Shown here in pieces: positions 28,458 to 38,052 of a stretch of DNA of 64,000 nt. Made by a program: the position numbers and the translations under genes. A model generated the notes under the pieces. It made no database searches and was not told the origin of the DNA. It was given only the letters and a program-made list of their open reading frames with translations. The DNA is from Desulfobacteraceae bacterium 4572_130 (GTDB taxonomy: Bacteria > Desulfobacterota > Desulfobacteria > Desulfobacterales > Desulfobacteraceae): assembly GCA_002084425.1 (NCBI GenBank), contig NBLN01000007.1, forward strand, positions 115,330 to 179,329. Reading direction: 5' to 3'. Within the stretch, counting starts at the first letter, position 1. Each line of letters begins with the position of its first letter.

Positions 28458-29111
28458 ATGATTAATATATTAGGGATTTGTGGAAGTCCAATTAAGAACT
28501 CCAACACAAAAATAATATTAAAAGAAGCTTTTAAGGCTATTAAACAAGATGGAGTTCAAATAGAAATATTTGATCTTTATAATAAAAAAATTCAAGATTG
28601 CTGTCATTGTAATTGGTGTATGGATAAACAAAGTAAAAATGAATATTGTATATTAAAAGATGATATGGAAGAACTTTATCCAAAAGTAGTTAATGCTCAT
28701 GCTTTAATGGTTGCCTCTCCTGTTTATTTAGGGAGGCTTTCTGGTCATTTAGCTTCTGTTCTTGACCGAATTCGCTGTATTCACTATGGCAGATATTATG
28801 CAGGAGGTATGAAACATAAAACAGGTGCAGCAATTGCAGTAAGCTGGTACAGAAATTCAGGGATTGAAACAACAATAAGCAGTATTCATTGGGCATTTTT
28901 AACATATCAGATGCTCATTGCTGTTCCAGGTTCAATATCAACCTTTGGAGGAGCTGGTGTTTCAAGTTTTTCAGGAACTGGAGATTTTGATTCCAAAGAC
29001 AAACATCAAATACTTAAAGATAAACATGGAATAAAGACTGCTGGGCTTACTGCTAAAAGTATGGTTGAGATTGCTCATATTATCAAAAAAGGCAAAGATG
29101 TCATAGTTTGA
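28458..29111 (+). CDS. Flavodoxin-like NADPH-dependent FMN reductase / iron-sulfur flavoprotein
   Basis: A 217-residue protein with the FMN-reductase start ILGICGSPIKNSNT and the flavin-site segment MVASPVYLGRLSGHLASVLDR (about 83-103). A cysteine cluster CCHCNWCMD...YC near residues 49-65 resembles the compact 4Fe-4S motif of iron-sulfur flavoproteins (Isf), so electron transfer is likely. A good GGAGATAAT site precedes ATG. The physiological partner is unknown. Confidence 0.8.
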   Translation: MINILGICGSPIKNSNTKIILKEAFKAIKQDGVQIEIFDLYNKKIQDCCHCNWCMDKQSKNEYCILKDDMEELYPKVVNAHALMVASPVYLGRLSGHLASVLDRIRCIHYGRYYAGGMKHKTGAAIAVSWYRNSGIETTISSIHWAFLTYQMLIAVPGSISTFGGAGVSSFSGTGDFDSKDKHQILKDKHGIKTAGLTAKSMVEIAHIIKKGKDVIV

Positions 29112-29396
29112 ATATCTGGTGATGGTGTAATTTCTTGACAATTTTTAATATATAATTTAAATTTTTTCGGTTATTTTTTTTAAATAAAGTATTAGAAATA
29201 AAGATATTAAATAACTAGGGATTTATCATTTAAATAAATATTTAAATTTATGTTGGATTTAGTTTGTTTCATTAATAAGTACAATATAAAAAAGATTAGT
29301 TCTATTTTGAAATTTTCATCATAGAAAATAACCTGGGGATTTTCTTAATATTAAGATTTATAAATGTAATAATTATTTTTCAACATATCTAATGAG
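29112..29396. other. AT-rich gap upstream of rpmF
   Basis: No gene is seen. A possible promoter, TTGACA at 29135-29140 and TAAATT at 29158-29163 with a 17-bp spacer, lies 370 bp before rpmF. The DUF177 (yceD) gene that commonly precedes rpmF is not here. Confidence 0.4.
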
Positions 29397-29487
29397 ATGA
29401 CCTTTGCATAATTTTTGGATTAAAAATTAGAAAAAAATATTTTATTTTTAAAGTTTTTTTATAAAAAATGTGTTTGTACAAAGGTCT
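29397..29487. repeat. Family 3 palindrome-ended repeat, full copy
   Basis: The clearest copy. It begins GACCTTTGCATAA and ends TTGTACAAAGGTCTC, 13-bp terminal inverted repeats with one mismatch, around an AT core containing TTTTTTTATAAAAAATG. It lies 23 bp before rpmF, so it must be in the rpmF leader if transcription starts upstream. Confidence 0.85.
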
Positions 29488-29510
29488 CACAATATTTCAT
29501 AGGAGAAAAA

Positions 29511-29702
29511 ATGGCAGTACCAAAACAAAAAGTATCAAAAACTAGGGGTAGAAAAAGACGTACACATCAAAAAACAAAAGCACCAACTATTACTGTTTGT
29601 TCTGAATGCCATGAGGTAAAACTTCCCCATGCTGCATGTCCTGAATGTGGAACATACCGTGGAAGAAAGATTATAGAAAAAAATGATAAAGAGGATAAAT
29701 AG
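29511..29702 (+). CDS. rpmF: 50S ribosomal protein L32 (bL32)
   Basis: 63 residues, starting MAVPKQKVSKTRGRKRRTHQ, with a zinc ribbon CSECHE...CPECG. Normally followed by plsX and the fab genes in relatives; here acpP follows directly after 19 bp. Confidence 0.96.
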   Translation: MAVPKQKVSKTRGRKRRTHQKTKAPTITVCSECHEVKLPHAACPECGTYRGRKIIEKNDKEDK

Positions 29703-29721
29703 GAAAAAAGGCTGAAACCCA

Positions 29722-29955
29722 ATGAGTATTGAGACAAAAGTAAAAAAGATAATTAAAGACAAACTTCCTGATGTTGATATTGAGGATATTATACCTGAAG
29801 CTTCTCTTGTAGATGACCTTGGAGCAGATTCCCTTGCTTTAATGGAACTTATAATGTCAATGGAGGAAGATTTTGATATTGAAATAGATGATGATGATGC
29901 TGAAAAAATATTAACTGTAAAAGATGCTATTGAGTATATTAAAAATAAATCATGA
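29722..29955 (+). CDS. acpP: Acyl carrier protein
   Basis: 77 residues with the phosphopantetheine attachment Ser in DDLGADSLALME (S37). The acidic helix-2/3 region is as expected. DSLALMELI departs slightly from the common DSLDTVELV. Its last codons overlap rpiB by ATGA, implying tight coupling and that fabF, usually between acpP and rpiB, has been lost or moved. Confidence 0.95.
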   Translation: MSIETKVKKIIKDKLPDVDIEDIIPEASLVDDLGADSLALMELIMSMEEDFDIEIDDDDAEKILTVKDAIEYIKNKS

Positions 29956-30422
29956 ATAAAGATAAAGAAAGAAAAATTGTTATTGGAAGTGATCATGCAG
30001 CCTTTGACCTTAAAGAAAAGGTGAAAAAATTTGTTTTAGAGCTTAACTATAAAATAAACGATATAGGCACTTTTACTAAAGAATCTATAAACTATGTTGA
30101 TTTTGGTAAAAAAGTAGCTCAAGCAGTTTCAAAGAAAGAATATCCAATGGGTATTCTTTTATGTGGTACAGGTATTGGTATGTCAATAACTGCTAATCGT
30201 TTTTCTGGTGTTAGGGCAGCACTTTGCAGTGATATTTTTTCAGTTAAAATGAGTCGAAAGCATAATGATTCTAATATTCTAGTACTTGGTGGTCGTGTTG
30301 TGGGTGATATTCTTGCTTTTGAACTTATAAAAGTATGGCTTGAAACTCCTTTTGATGGGGGGAGACATTTAAAAAGAATTATGAAAATTGATGATTCAAT
30401 AAAGGTTTTCAGTCAAGGATAG
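29952..30422 (+). CDS. rpiB: Ribose-5-phosphate isomerase B
   Basis: 156 residues, interconverting ribose-5-P and ribulose-5-P. Motifs IVIGSDHAAFDLKE, LLCGTGIGMSI (active-site Cys) and RKHNDSNILVLGGRVVG are typical. It overlaps acpP by 4 bp. Confidence 0.95.
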   Translation: MNKDKERKIVIGSDHAAFDLKEKVKKFVLELNYKINDIGTFTKESINYVDFGKKVAQAVSKKEYPMGILLCGTGIGMSITANRFSGVRAALCSDIFSVKMSRKHNDSNILVLGGRVVGDILAFELIKVWLETPFDGGRHLKRIMKIDDSIKVFSQG

Positions 30423-30494
30423 GAAAAACACAAAATATAGAAAATAAAAAATATCTTTAATTTTTAAGAGGATACTATATTTTATTTATGGGCA

Positions 30495-30588
30495 TTTATA
30501 TAAAATAACTTATAACTACTTAATATTCTTTTATGTTTTATTCTAGGGCAAACCAAAAATTAAAAACCAAATCTGCCTTATGGCAGTT
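30495..30588 (+). repeat. Family 1 dispersed repeat, full copy
   Basis: A near-consensus unit: TATATAAAATAACTTATAAC at the left, then CTTAATATTC, AGGGCAAACC, AAAAACCAAATCTGCC, and the palindrome CTGCCTTATGGCAG at the right. Confidence 0.9.
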
Positions 30589-30636
30589 TATATAAAATAA
30601 CAAAGAAATAAAAATTAAATCTGCCTTATGGCAGTT
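30588..30636 (+). repeat. Family 1 dispersed repeat, internally deleted tandem copy
   Basis: Follows the full copy head to tail. It keeps TATATAAAATAAC, then jumps to AAATTAAATCTGCC and a perfect CTGCCTTATGGCAG. This shows that units can lie in tandem with a shared palindrome. A family 3 half-element (TTATAAAAATTTAATTATGC AAAGGT, about 30688-30714) follows before glyA. Confidence 0.8.
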
Positions 30637-30748
30637 ATTAAAATATTAAAACTAATACTGAATCTTTTAATTAAAAAATCTATTTTTTTTATAAAAATTT
30701 AATTATGCAAAGGTATCAGTTTATCAAAAATTGATAAGGAGATATGAT

Positions 30749-31984
30749 TTGGATATAGCATGTGTTGAAAAAATTGATCCTAAAGTTGCAAGAATTATAA
30801 AAGACGAAGAACAAAGACAAGAAAATGGACTTGAATTAATAGCTTCTGAAAATAATGCAAGTTCTGCTATTATGGCTGTACAAGGTTCTGTTTTAACAAA
30901 TAAATATGCTGAGGGATATCCATCTAAAAGGTATTATGGCGGTTGCATTCATGTTGATGAAGTTGAAGAACTTGCTATGAAAAGAGCAAGAAAACTTTTT
31001 AATGCAGAATATGTAAATGTTCAGCCTCATTCAGGTTCAAGTGCTAATATGGCTGTATATTTTGCCTGTTTAAAACCAGGAGATACTGTTCTTGCAATGT
31101 CTCTTTCCCATGGAGGTCATCTTACCCATGGAAGTAATGCAAGTTTTTCTGGAAAATTATATAATTTTGTTCATTATGGTCTTTCTCCTAGAACAGAAAT
31201 GATAGATCTTAATGAAGTGGCAGATCTTGCAAAAAAACATAAACCAAAGATTATTGTAGCAGGTGCAAGTGCATATTCTAGAATTATTGATTTTAAAGGT
31301 TTTTCAAAGATTGCTAAAAAAACAGGGGCTTTATTTATGGTGGACATGGCACATATAGCAGGACTTGTTGCAGCTAAAGTTCATCCTTCTCCTGTTCCAT
31401 TTGCAGATTTTGTAACATCTACTACACATAAAACACTTCGGAGTGCAAGGGGTGGATTTATTATTTCTACTTTAGAACATAGTAAAAAAATTGCAAAGCA
31501 GGTATTTCCAGGAATGCAGGGCGGTCCTTTAATGCATATTATTGCAGCCAAAGCCCTAGGATTTAAACAAGCTTTATCCAGCTCTTTTGTACTTTACCAA
31601 AAGCAAGTTGTTAAAAATGCCTATGTATTGGCAGAAAATCTTATAAAAAAAGGATTTAGAATTGTTTCTGGAGGAACTGATAATCACCTTATTGTTATTG
31701 ATCTTTCAAATCAATCTATTTCAGGTAAACATGCTGAAGAAATACTTGAGAAAGCAGGTATAACAGTTAATAAAAATACAATACCCAATGAAAAAAAGGG
31801 ACCAGATATTACTAGTGGAATACGCGTTGGCACACAACTTCTTACATCTCGGGGCATGGGAGAAGAAGAAATGATTCAAATTTCTGAATTTATATATGAT
31901 GTTATAGATAACCCTTTAAATATTAATTCTGTGCATAAAAAAGTAATGGATTTGTGTGAAAGATTTCCTCTTTATAAAAAATAA
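30749..31984 (+). CDS. glyA: Serine hydroxymethyltransferase
   Basis: 411 residues from a TTG start at 30749; AAGGAG at 30736-30741 gives a 7-nt spacing, while the frame's upstream TTG would place this site inside the gene. It converts serine and tetrahydrofolate to glycine and methylene-THF using PLP. Motifs [24 protein letters not shown] and the PLP lysine in [12 protein letters not shown] (K228) are present. It opens the glyA-dCMP deaminase-nrdR-rib run. Confidence 0.95.
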   Translation: MDIACVEKIDPKVARIIKDEEQRQENGLELIASENNASSAIMAVQGSVLTNKYAEGYPSKRYYGGCIHVDEVEELAMKRARKLFNAEYVNVQPHSGSSANMAVYFACLKPGDTVLAMSLSHGGHLTHGSNASFSGKLYNFVHYGLSPRTEMIDLNEVADLAKKHKPKIIVAGASAYSRIIDFKGFSKIAKKTGALFMVDMAHIAGLVAAKVHPSPVPFADFVTSTTHKTLRSARGGFIISTLEHSKKIAKQVFPGMQGGPLMHIIAAKALGFKQALSSSFVLYQKQVVKNAYVLAENLIKKGFRIVSGGTDNHLIVIDLSNQSISGKHAEEILEKAGITVNKNTIPNEKKGPDITSGIRVGTQLLTSRGMGEEEMIQISEFIYDVIDNPLNINSVHKKVMDLCERFPLYKK

Positions 31985-31996
31985 ATTATTATACTT

Positions 31997-32461
31997 ATGA
32001 ATGATTATCCTTTATTAAGACCTTCCTGGCATAAATATTTTATGGATATTGCTAAACTTGTTGGAACTCGTTCCACCTGTATAAGGCGTAAGGTTGGTGC
32101 TGTTTTGGTAAAAAACAAAAGGATTTTATCTAGCGGGTATAATGGTGCACCATCAGGTATGGATCATTGTATCACAATAGGTTGTTTAAGAAAGCAACTT
32201 AATGTTCCTTCCGGGGAAAGGCATGAATTATGTCGCGGAGTTCATGGTGAACAAAATGCCATAATTCAAGCTGCATATTATGGAATATCAATAAAAGATT
32301 CTATTCTTTATTGTACAAACCAGCCATGCTCAATATGTGCAAAAATAATTATTAATGCAGGCATTAAAAAAATCTATTTTGATGATGAGTATAATGATCT
32401 CATGGCAAAAAAGATGTTTAATGATGCCAAAATTAAACTTATACCTTTAAAAGATGATTAA
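31997..32461 (+). CDS. dCMP deaminase (ComEB-like)
   Basis: A 154-residue zinc deaminase giving dUMP for thymidylate synthesis. It carries [12 protein letters not shown] (proton-shuttle Glu and zinc His) and [17 protein letters not shown] (zinc Cys pair). N-terminal [21 protein letters not shown] is typical of the family. It lies 12 bp after glyA. Confidence 0.93.
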   Translation: MNDYPLLRPSWHKYFMDIAKLVGTRSTCIRRKVGAVLVKNKRILSSGYNGAPSGMDHCITIGCLRKQLNVPSGERHELCRGVHGEQNAIIQAAYYGISIKDSILYCTNQPCSICAKIIINAGIKKIYFDDEYNDLMAKKMFNDAKIKLIPLKDD

Positions 32462-32595
32462 ATAATTTCATATACAGGCAAGTCTTTTAAAAAAATAAAG
32501 GCTGATTATTATTTATAGTATTTTTTATAAAATTTAAAAAAATACTTTGCTAAAGTAAATGAATAAATTATTGATGTCATCAAAAGAAGATAATT

Positions 32596-33096
32596 ATGAA
32601 ATGTCCTAGTTGTGGAAGTTTAAACAATAGAGTAACAAATTCACGGCTTAACAATACTGAATCAGCTATTCGCAGACGCCGTGAATGCCAGAAATGTTTA
32701 TGGCGTTTTACAACCCATGAAAGAGTTGAATATACTCCTATAATAATTGTAAAAAAAGATTCTCGCAGGGAAGATTTTTCCAGGGAAAAAATTTTATTAG
32801 GGTTAAAAAAAGCATGTGAAAAGCGTGCAATAAGTATAGATGAACTTGAAGATATTGTTGATTCCATTGAGCGTGATTTAAAAAATAGCAATGACAAAGA
32901 GATTTCGTCTAGTTTTGTTGGTGAGAAAATTATGCAGTATCTTCATGGTCTTGATGATGTAGCTTATGTAAGATTTGCTTCAGTTTATAGAGAATTTAAA
33001 GATGTTAATGATTTTATAAAAGAATTTGATAATCTTAGCTCTTCAAGTAAAATCAATAATGATATTAAGGATGATTCGGAAAAAACTGGTGAATGA
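32596..33096 (+). CDS. nrdR: Transcriptional repressor NrdR
   Basis: A 166-residue repressor of ribonucleotide reductase genes. It has the zinc ribbon MKCPSCGS...RRRECQKC (Cys 3, 6, 31, 34) followed by an ATP-cone from about residue 48 (IIVKKDSRREDFSREKILLG). The C-terminal extension after about 150 is acidic and Ser-rich. Its end overlaps the ribD start by 8 bp. Confidence 0.95.
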   Translation: MKCPSCGSLNNRVTNSRLNNTESAIRRRRECQKCLWRFTTHERVEYTPIIIVKKDSRREDFSREKILLGLKKACEKRAISIDELEDIVDSIERDLKNSNDKEISSSFVGEKIMQYLHGLDDVAYVRFASVYREFKDVNDFIKEFDNLSSSSKINNDIKDDSEKTGE

Positions 33097-34183
33097 TTCT
33101 AAATATATGGAGACAGCTATTTGTCTTGCAAAAAAAGCTAAGGGTTATACTTCACCTAATCCTATAGTTGGGGCTGTTGTTGTAAAAGATAATCAAATTA
33201 TAGGAAAAGGTTGGCATAAAAAAGCAGGTCTTGCACATGCAGAAGTTGAAGCTATTAATGATGCAGGGGAAAAAACTCTGGGAAGTGATTTATATGTAAC
33301 TCTGGAACCTTGTAATCATTTTGGAAGAACACCTCCATGCACAAAAAAAATTATTCAAGCAGGAATTAAACGTGTTGTAATAGGAGCCAAAGATCCTAAT
33401 CCTAGTGTGTGCGGAGGAGGAATTAAATATTTAAGAGAACATGGCATTAATGTAGAATCAGGAATTTTAAAAAAAGAAACTGAAACACTTATTGAAGATT
33501 TTATCTGGTATGTGAAAAATAAAACTCCTTTTGTAATTCTTAAATCTGCTTTAACACTTGATGGTAGAATTGCAACAAGCACAGGAGATTCAAAATGGAT
33601 TACCAACAAAAAATCCAGAGCCTATGTTCATAAATTAAGACATAGAAACGATGCAATCCTTGTTGGTTCAGGAACTATAAAGAATGACAATCCTTCCCTT
33701 ACAACTAGAATTAATAATTGTGACACAAAAGATCCCCAAAGAATAATTCTTAATTCAAAGCTTAGCATTGATAAAAATGCAAAAGTTTTAACACAAAAAT
33801 CAGATAATGCTACAATTATGGTAGTATCTGAAAACATCTCTCCTAGAAAAAAAATATATTTTGAAAATACTGGTGTTCAGATTATTCAAGTTCCTGAAAA
33901 AAAAGGGCTTCTAGATATTACTATTCTTATGGAAAAACTTGGAAAAATGGGAATTATGAGTCTTTTAGTTGAAGGTGGTGCAAGAATTATTAATTCTTTT
34001 CTTCTAACAGGTATTATAAATAAAGTTATGTTTTTTATTGCCCCAAAACTTATTGGTGGAAATGATGGTATTCCCCTAGTCAGAGGCAAGGGAGTTAAAT
34101 TAATGAAAGACGCATATAATCTAAATCAGGTTAAAACAAAGATGTTTGATAATGATGTACTTGTTCAAGGTTATTTAAAATAA
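33089..34183 (+). CDS. ribD: Bifunctional riboflavin biosynthesis protein RibD
   Basis: 364 residues from GTG 33089, giving the conserved N-terminus NDSKYMETAICLAKKAKG; an ATG at 33107 is the alternative. The deaminase half has AHAEVEAI and LEPCNHFGRTPPCTKKI (zinc sites); the reductase half begins near residue 148 (TPFVILKSALTLDGRIATSTGDSKWI). It makes 5-amino-6-ribitylamino-uracil-5-phosphate. The TAA stop is the first part of a family 1 repeat that separates it from ribE. Confidence 0.95.
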   Translation: MNDSKYMETAICLAKKAKGYTSPNPIVGAVVVKDNQIIGKGWHKKAGLAHAEVEAINDAGEKTLGSDLYVTLEPCNHFGRTPPCTKKIIQAGIKRVVIGAKDPNPSVCGGGIKYLREHGINVESGILKKETETLIEDFIWYVKNKTPFVILKSALTLDGRIATSTGDSKWITNKKSRAYVHKLRHRNDAILVGSGTIKNDNPSLTTRINNCDTKDPQRIILNSKLSIDKNAKVLTQKSDNATIMVVSENISPRKKIYFENTGVQIIQVPEKKGLLDITILMEKLGKMGIMSLLVEGGARIINSFLLTGIINKVMFFIAPKLIGGNDGIPLVRGKGVKLMKDAYNLNQVKTKMFDNDVLVQGYLK

Positions 34184-34269
34184 CTGCTATAAGGCAGATT
34201 TGGTTTTTGGTTATTAGCTTGCCTTATAATCAAACATGAAAAAATATTAAGTAGTTATTCTTATATAAA
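34182..34269 (-). repeat. Family 1 repeat inside the rib operon
   Basis: A full copy in reverse orientation fills the whole ribD-ribE gap. It starts AACTGCTATAAGGCAGATTT directly with the ribD stop codon and ends at TTATATAAAGG, which supplies the ribE ribosome site region. Confidence 0.88.
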
Positions 34270-34276
34270 GGATAAA

Positions 34277-34933
34277 ATGTTTACAGGTATTATAGAAAGT
34301 CTAGGCACATTAAAAAAAATACAACCCAATGGACAAGGAAAAATCCTTGGGATTGATACGGATATTAATCTTTTTGAAACAAAGATTGGAGATTCCATTG
34401 CTGTAAATGGTGTATGTCTTACTGTTGTAAAGTTAAATAAAAATTTTTTTGAGGTAGATGCAGCCCCAGAAACTGTATTAAAAACTACATTTAAAAAACT
34501 TAATATTGGTGACAAACTAAATATTGAAAGAGCATTAAGATTTTCTGATCGCCTGGACGGTCACCTTGTATCAGGTCATGTAGATGGTACAGGTATTATT
34601 GTATCTAAAGTAAAAAAGAGTAATGCTGTTATAATTACAATTAAAATTGATTCTGAACTTGCTTTGCAATTAATTCAAAAAGGTTCTGTTGCAGTAGATG
34701 GAATTAGTTTAACAATTAATAGATGTTCTGATAATGATTTTGAAGTAAGTATAATACCCCATACTGGTAATATTACAACTATAGGGCTGAAAAATATAGG
34801 TGATGAAGTTAATATTGAAACAGATATGCTTGGAAAATATGTAAAAAAATTTTTATTAAAAAGTTCTGAAATTACTGATATTAATAAGAATAATATTAAT
34901 ATGGAATTTCTTGTACAAAAGGGATTTTTATAA
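34277..34933 (+). CDS. ribE: Riboflavin synthase, alpha chain
   Basis: A 218-residue enzyme with the two lumazine-binding repeats: MFTGIIESLGTL and GDSIAVNGVCLTV in the first, HLVSGHVDGTG and GSVAVDGISLTI in the second. It makes riboflavin from two molecules of dimethyl-ribityllumazine. The ribosome site AAAGGATAAA is close to the upstream repeat. No FMN riboswitch was seen. Confidence 0.95.
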   Translation: MFTGIIESLGTLKKIQPNGQGKILGIDTDINLFETKIGDSIAVNGVCLTVVKLNKNFFEVDAAPETVLKTTFKKLNIGDKLNIERALRFSDRLDGHLVSGHVDGTGIIVSKVKKSNAVIITIKIDSELALQLIQKGSVAVDGISLTINRCSDNDFEVSIIPHTGNITTIGLKNIGDEVNIETDMLGKYVKKFLLKSSEITDINKNNINMEFLVQKGFL

Positions 34934-34947
34934 GGAGTATAGAGAAA

Positions 34948-36156
34948 ATGCCACATATTACAATTAAAGAGGCTATTAAAGAAATAAAAGATGGCCGCAT
35001 GATAATTCTAGTAGATGATGAAGATCGTGAAAATGAAGGTGATTTAACAATGGCTGCTGAATCTGTAACTCCTGATGCAATAAATTTCATGGCAAAATAT
35101 GGCAGAGGACTTATTTGTTTGCCTATGATGGGAGAAATGGCTGACAATCTTGGTCTTCCCATGATGGTTGAGAATAATACATCTCAATTTGAAACTGGAT
35201 TTACAGTATCTATTGAAGCAAAAGAAGGAGTTACTACTGGTATATCAGCAGCAGACAGAGCAACTACAATTAAAACAGCAGTAGCTGATGGAGCAACTTC
35301 CAATGATCTTGTAAGACCAGGACATATATTTCCCCTGCGTGCCAGAAATGGAGGAGTAACAGTAAGAGTAGGGCAGACAGAAGGTTCAGTTGATCTTGCA
35401 GGGCTTGCTGGATTTAAACCTGCTGCTGTAATATGTGAAATAATGAATGATGATGGCACTATGGCACGAATGCCATCTTTGGAAAAGTTCAGTAAAAAAC
35501 ATAATATTGGGATATGTACAATAGCAGATCTTGTTAACTACAGACTTAAAACAGAGTCCTTTGTAAAAAAGGTTGCTCAAGCTGTAATTCCCATAGCCTA
35601 TGGTGGTGATTTTAAAATTATAGCCTATGAAAATGATATTGATAAGCTTACACATATTGCCTTAGTAAAAGGTGAAATTGACTCTGAAAAAGAAATTCTT
35701 GTTCGTGTTCATTCAGAATGTATGACAGGTGATATTTTTAGTTCCTTGCGATGTGATTGTGGTGATCAACTTCATAAGGCTATAGCTATGATAGCAGAAA
35801 AAGGCTCTGGAGTGGTTCTTTATTTAAGACAGGAAGGAAGAGGTATAGGGCTTGTAAATAAACTTAAGGCATATGACCTTCAAAGCAGAGGATTCGACAC
35901 TGTTCAGGCAAATCTGGAACTTGGGTTTAAAGCAGATATGCGAGATTATGGTGTTGGAGCACAGATTCTAGTTGATCTTGGAGTGAGAAAAATGAATCTT
36001 CTTACTAATAATCCTACAAAGATGATTGGTCTTAAAGGATATGGGCTAAGCATTGTAGAGCAAATTCCCATTGAAATTAAACCTAATAAATATAACAAAG
36101 GATATCTTAAGTGCAAACAGCTTAAAATGGGACATACTTTTAAAATTGATAAATAA
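34948..36156 (+). CDS. ribBA: Fused DHBP synthase / GTP cyclohydrolase II
   Basis: A 402-residue two-domain enzyme. The RibB half (about 1-200) has [11 protein letters not shown] and [11 protein letters not shown]; the RibA half (about 205-402) has [21 protein letters not shown] (zinc cysteines) and RQEGRGIGL. It supplies both the four-carbon and the pyrimidine precursors of riboflavin. It lies 14 bp after ribE. Confidence 0.96.
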   Translation: MPHITIKEAIKEIKDGRMIILVDDEDRENEGDLTMAAESVTPDAINFMAKYGRGLICLPMMGEMADNLGLPMMVENNTSQFETGFTVSIEAKEGVTTGISAADRATTIKTAVADGATSNDLVRPGHIFPLRARNGGVTVRVGQTEGSVDLAGLAGFKPAAVICEIMNDDGTMARMPSLEKFSKKHNIGICTIADLVNYRLKTESFVKKVAQAVIPIAYGGDFKIIAYENDIDKLTHIALVKGEIDSEKEILVRVHSECMTGDIFSSLRCDCGDQLHKAIAMIAEKGSGVVLYLRQEGRGIGLVNKLKAYDLQSRGFDTVQANLELGFKADMRDYGVGAQILVDLGVRKMNLLTNNPTKMIGLKGYGLSIVEQIPIEIKPNKYNKGYLKCKQLKMGHTFKIDK

Positions 36157-36171
36157 ATAAGGGGAAAACTT

Positions 36172-36645
36172 ATGGTGCAAGTTATTGAAGCTTCTCTTTT
36201 GGCAAAGGAAAAAAAATTTGGAATTATATCAGCAAGATTTAATGATTTTATTACTGAGAAATTAGTAACAGGAGCTTTGGATGCACTTAAAAGAAGTGGA
36301 GCTCTAGATGAGAATATAACTATATTAAAGGTTCCAGGAGCCTTTGAAATTCCTCTTATTGCAAAAAAAATGGCAGGTATTGGAAAATATGATGCAATAA
36401 TATGTTTAGGGGTAGTTATCAGAGGTTCAACATCACATTATGATTATGTTTGCGCAGAAGTATCAAAGGGCATTGCAGCAGTAAGTCTTGATTCAGGGCT
36501 TCCTGTTATATTTGGAATTCTTACAACAGATAATATTGAGCAGGCAATTGAAAGAGCAGGAACAAAGGCTGGTAATAAAGGATTTGATTCAGCCCTTGCT
36601 GCTGTTGAAATGGCAAATCTTATGACAAACATAAATAAGGCATAA
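36172..36645 (+). CDS. ribH: 6,7-dimethyl-8-ribityllumazine synthase
   Basis: 157 residues with [43 protein letters not shown] and [19 protein letters not shown], all diagnostic. It lies 15 bp after ribBA with an AAGGGGAAAAC site. Confidence 0.96.
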   Translation: MVQVIEASLLAKEKKFGIISARFNDFITEKLVTGALDALKRSGALDENITILKVPGAFEIPLIAKKMAGIGKYDAIICLGVVIRGSTSHYDYVCAEVSKGIAAVSLDSGLPVIFGILTTDNIEQAIERAGTKAGNKGFDSALAAVEMANLMTNINKA

Positions 36646-36655
36646 ATATTATGGA

Positions 36656-36700
36656 GAGCTTTGAATAATGTTCTATTTTGTTCAAATTTCATAGTGAAGT
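36656..36700 (+). repeat. Family 4 repeat
   Basis: GAGCTTTGAATAATGTT followed by TATTTTGTTCAAATTTCAT matches, in reverse complement, the segment 56287-56332 and partly 61420-61445. It lies in the ribH-nusB gap together with a family 3 half-element at about 36795-36845 (TTTTATAAAAAATTAATT...AAAGGT). Confidence 0.75.
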
Positions 36701-36850
36701 TGTATTATAATATTTTGAACCTAAAATTTTGACAGTCAATACCACCAATATTCACACTGTTTATGCTTGTTTGGTTAAAGAATTAATTTTTAAATTTTTT
36801 TATTTATAATCTATATTTTTTATAAAAAATTAATTATTTAAAGGTATTAG

Positions 36851-37282
36851 ATGGGAGACCGAAGATTAGCACGGGAGCTTGCACTTAAAGCTCTTTTTTG
36901 TTGTGATACAGGCAAAAAAGAAGATCCAAAGGAGCTTTTAAAACTTTTTTGTTTAAATTTTGAAGATGAGTTTGAATATTTAAAAAAAGAAAGCATATAT
37001 TCTTTTTTTTATCTTCTAGTTAATGGTGTTCTAGAATCATCTATAGAAATCGATGGTTTTATAAATAAATGTTCAAAAAATTGGCGAATATCAAGAATGT
37101 CCATAGTTGATAGAAATATTATGCGAATTGCAATTTTTGAAATTTTAAAATGTTCTGATATACCATCAAATGTATCAATAAATGAAGCATTAGAAATAAG
37201 CAAAAAATATAGTGACACCTGTTCAGGTCCTTTTATTAATGGTGTGCTTAATCATGTTTTAATCTTAATAAAAACAAAATAA
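36851..37282 (+). CDS. nusB: Transcription antitermination factor NusB
   Basis: 143 residues, all-helical. RLARELALKALFCCD at the start and the conserved DRNIMRIAIFEIL...INEALEISKKYSD...FINGVLNHV C-terminal part are present. It binds S10 and boxA RNA for rRNA antitermination. It ends the riboflavin cluster. Confidence 0.94.
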   Translation: MGDRRLARELALKALFCCDTGKKEDPKELLKLFCLNFEDEFEYLKKESIYSFFYLLVNGVLESSIEIDGFINKCSKNWRISRMSIVDRNIMRIAIFEILKCSDIPSNVSINEALEISKKYSDTCSGPFINGVLNHVLILIKTK

Positions 37283-37294
37283 AGGGAGAATATT

Positions 37295-37921
37295 TTGATT
37301 ATCAAAAAACTTGAAGTTGGTCCTATTATGGCAAACTGCTATATTATAGGGTGTGATAAAACAAAAGAAGCTGTAGTAATTGACCCGGGAGATGAAGCAG
37401 ATAAAATTCTTATAGAACTTTCCAAGTTAAGCCTTATAGTAAAATATATTATAAATACTCATGGTCATTTTGACCATGTTGGAGCAAATAAAAGACTAAA
37501 AGAAGTTACAAAGGCAAAACTTTTAATTCATCCTGAAGATGAGCACATGCTGTCTCAACTTAGCAAATCTGCTGCAAACTGGGGTCTTTCAGCTGAGAAT
37601 TCTCCTTTACCAGATCAAAAAATTATACATGGTGATGAAATTGTTTTTGGAGAAATAACTTTAAAAGTTATTTATACTCCAGGTCATTCTCTGGGAGGAG
37701 TATGCCTTTATACTGATGGTGTTGTTTTTTCTGGGGATACTCTTTTTGCAAATTCCATTGGAAGAACAGATTTCCCAACTGGAGACCATGATACTCTTAT
37801 TGCAAGTATTAAAGAAAAGCTCTTTCTTTTAGATGATGATACTATTGTTTATACAGGTCATGGTCCTGAAACTTCAATAGGCCATGAAAGAAAAACCAAT
37901 CCTTTTTTGATGGGGTCATAA
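37295..37921 (+). CDS. MBL-fold metallo-hydrolase (glyoxalase II-like)
   Basis: 208 residues from a TTG start (37295) with AAGGGAGAA just before it. The metal motif THGHFDHVG, the later TPGHSLGGVCLY, SGDTLFANSIGRTDFPTGD and GHGPETSIGHERKTNPF are typical of the short hydroxyacylglutathione-hydrolase-like subgroup. Substrate unknown. It lies 12 bp after nusB. Confidence 0.9.
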   Translation: MIIKKLEVGPIMANCYIIGCDKTKEAVVIDPGDEADKILIELSKLSLIVKYIINTHGHFDHVGANKRLKEVTKAKLLIHPEDEHMLSQLSKSAANWGLSAENSPLPDQKIIHGDEIVFGEITLKVIYTPGHSLGGVCLYTDGVVFSGDTLFANSIGRTDFPTGDHDTLIASIKEKLFLLDDDTIVYTGHGPETSIGHERKTNPFLMGS

Positions 37922-38052
37922 AAATTCTCCATCTCCCTTAACCATAAAGGAACTTGGTATGAAAGATTTGGGGCGATAATTATAAAAATAATAATTACAG
38001 TCATTAGTTTGTTAATTGTAATTTGGAGTGGTTCGCTACTTTAGGCAAATAA

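Noticed and set aside
34184..34276. FMN riboswitch before ribE
   Set aside because: The gap is fully explained by a family 1 repeat and has none of the conserved RFN-element blocks.
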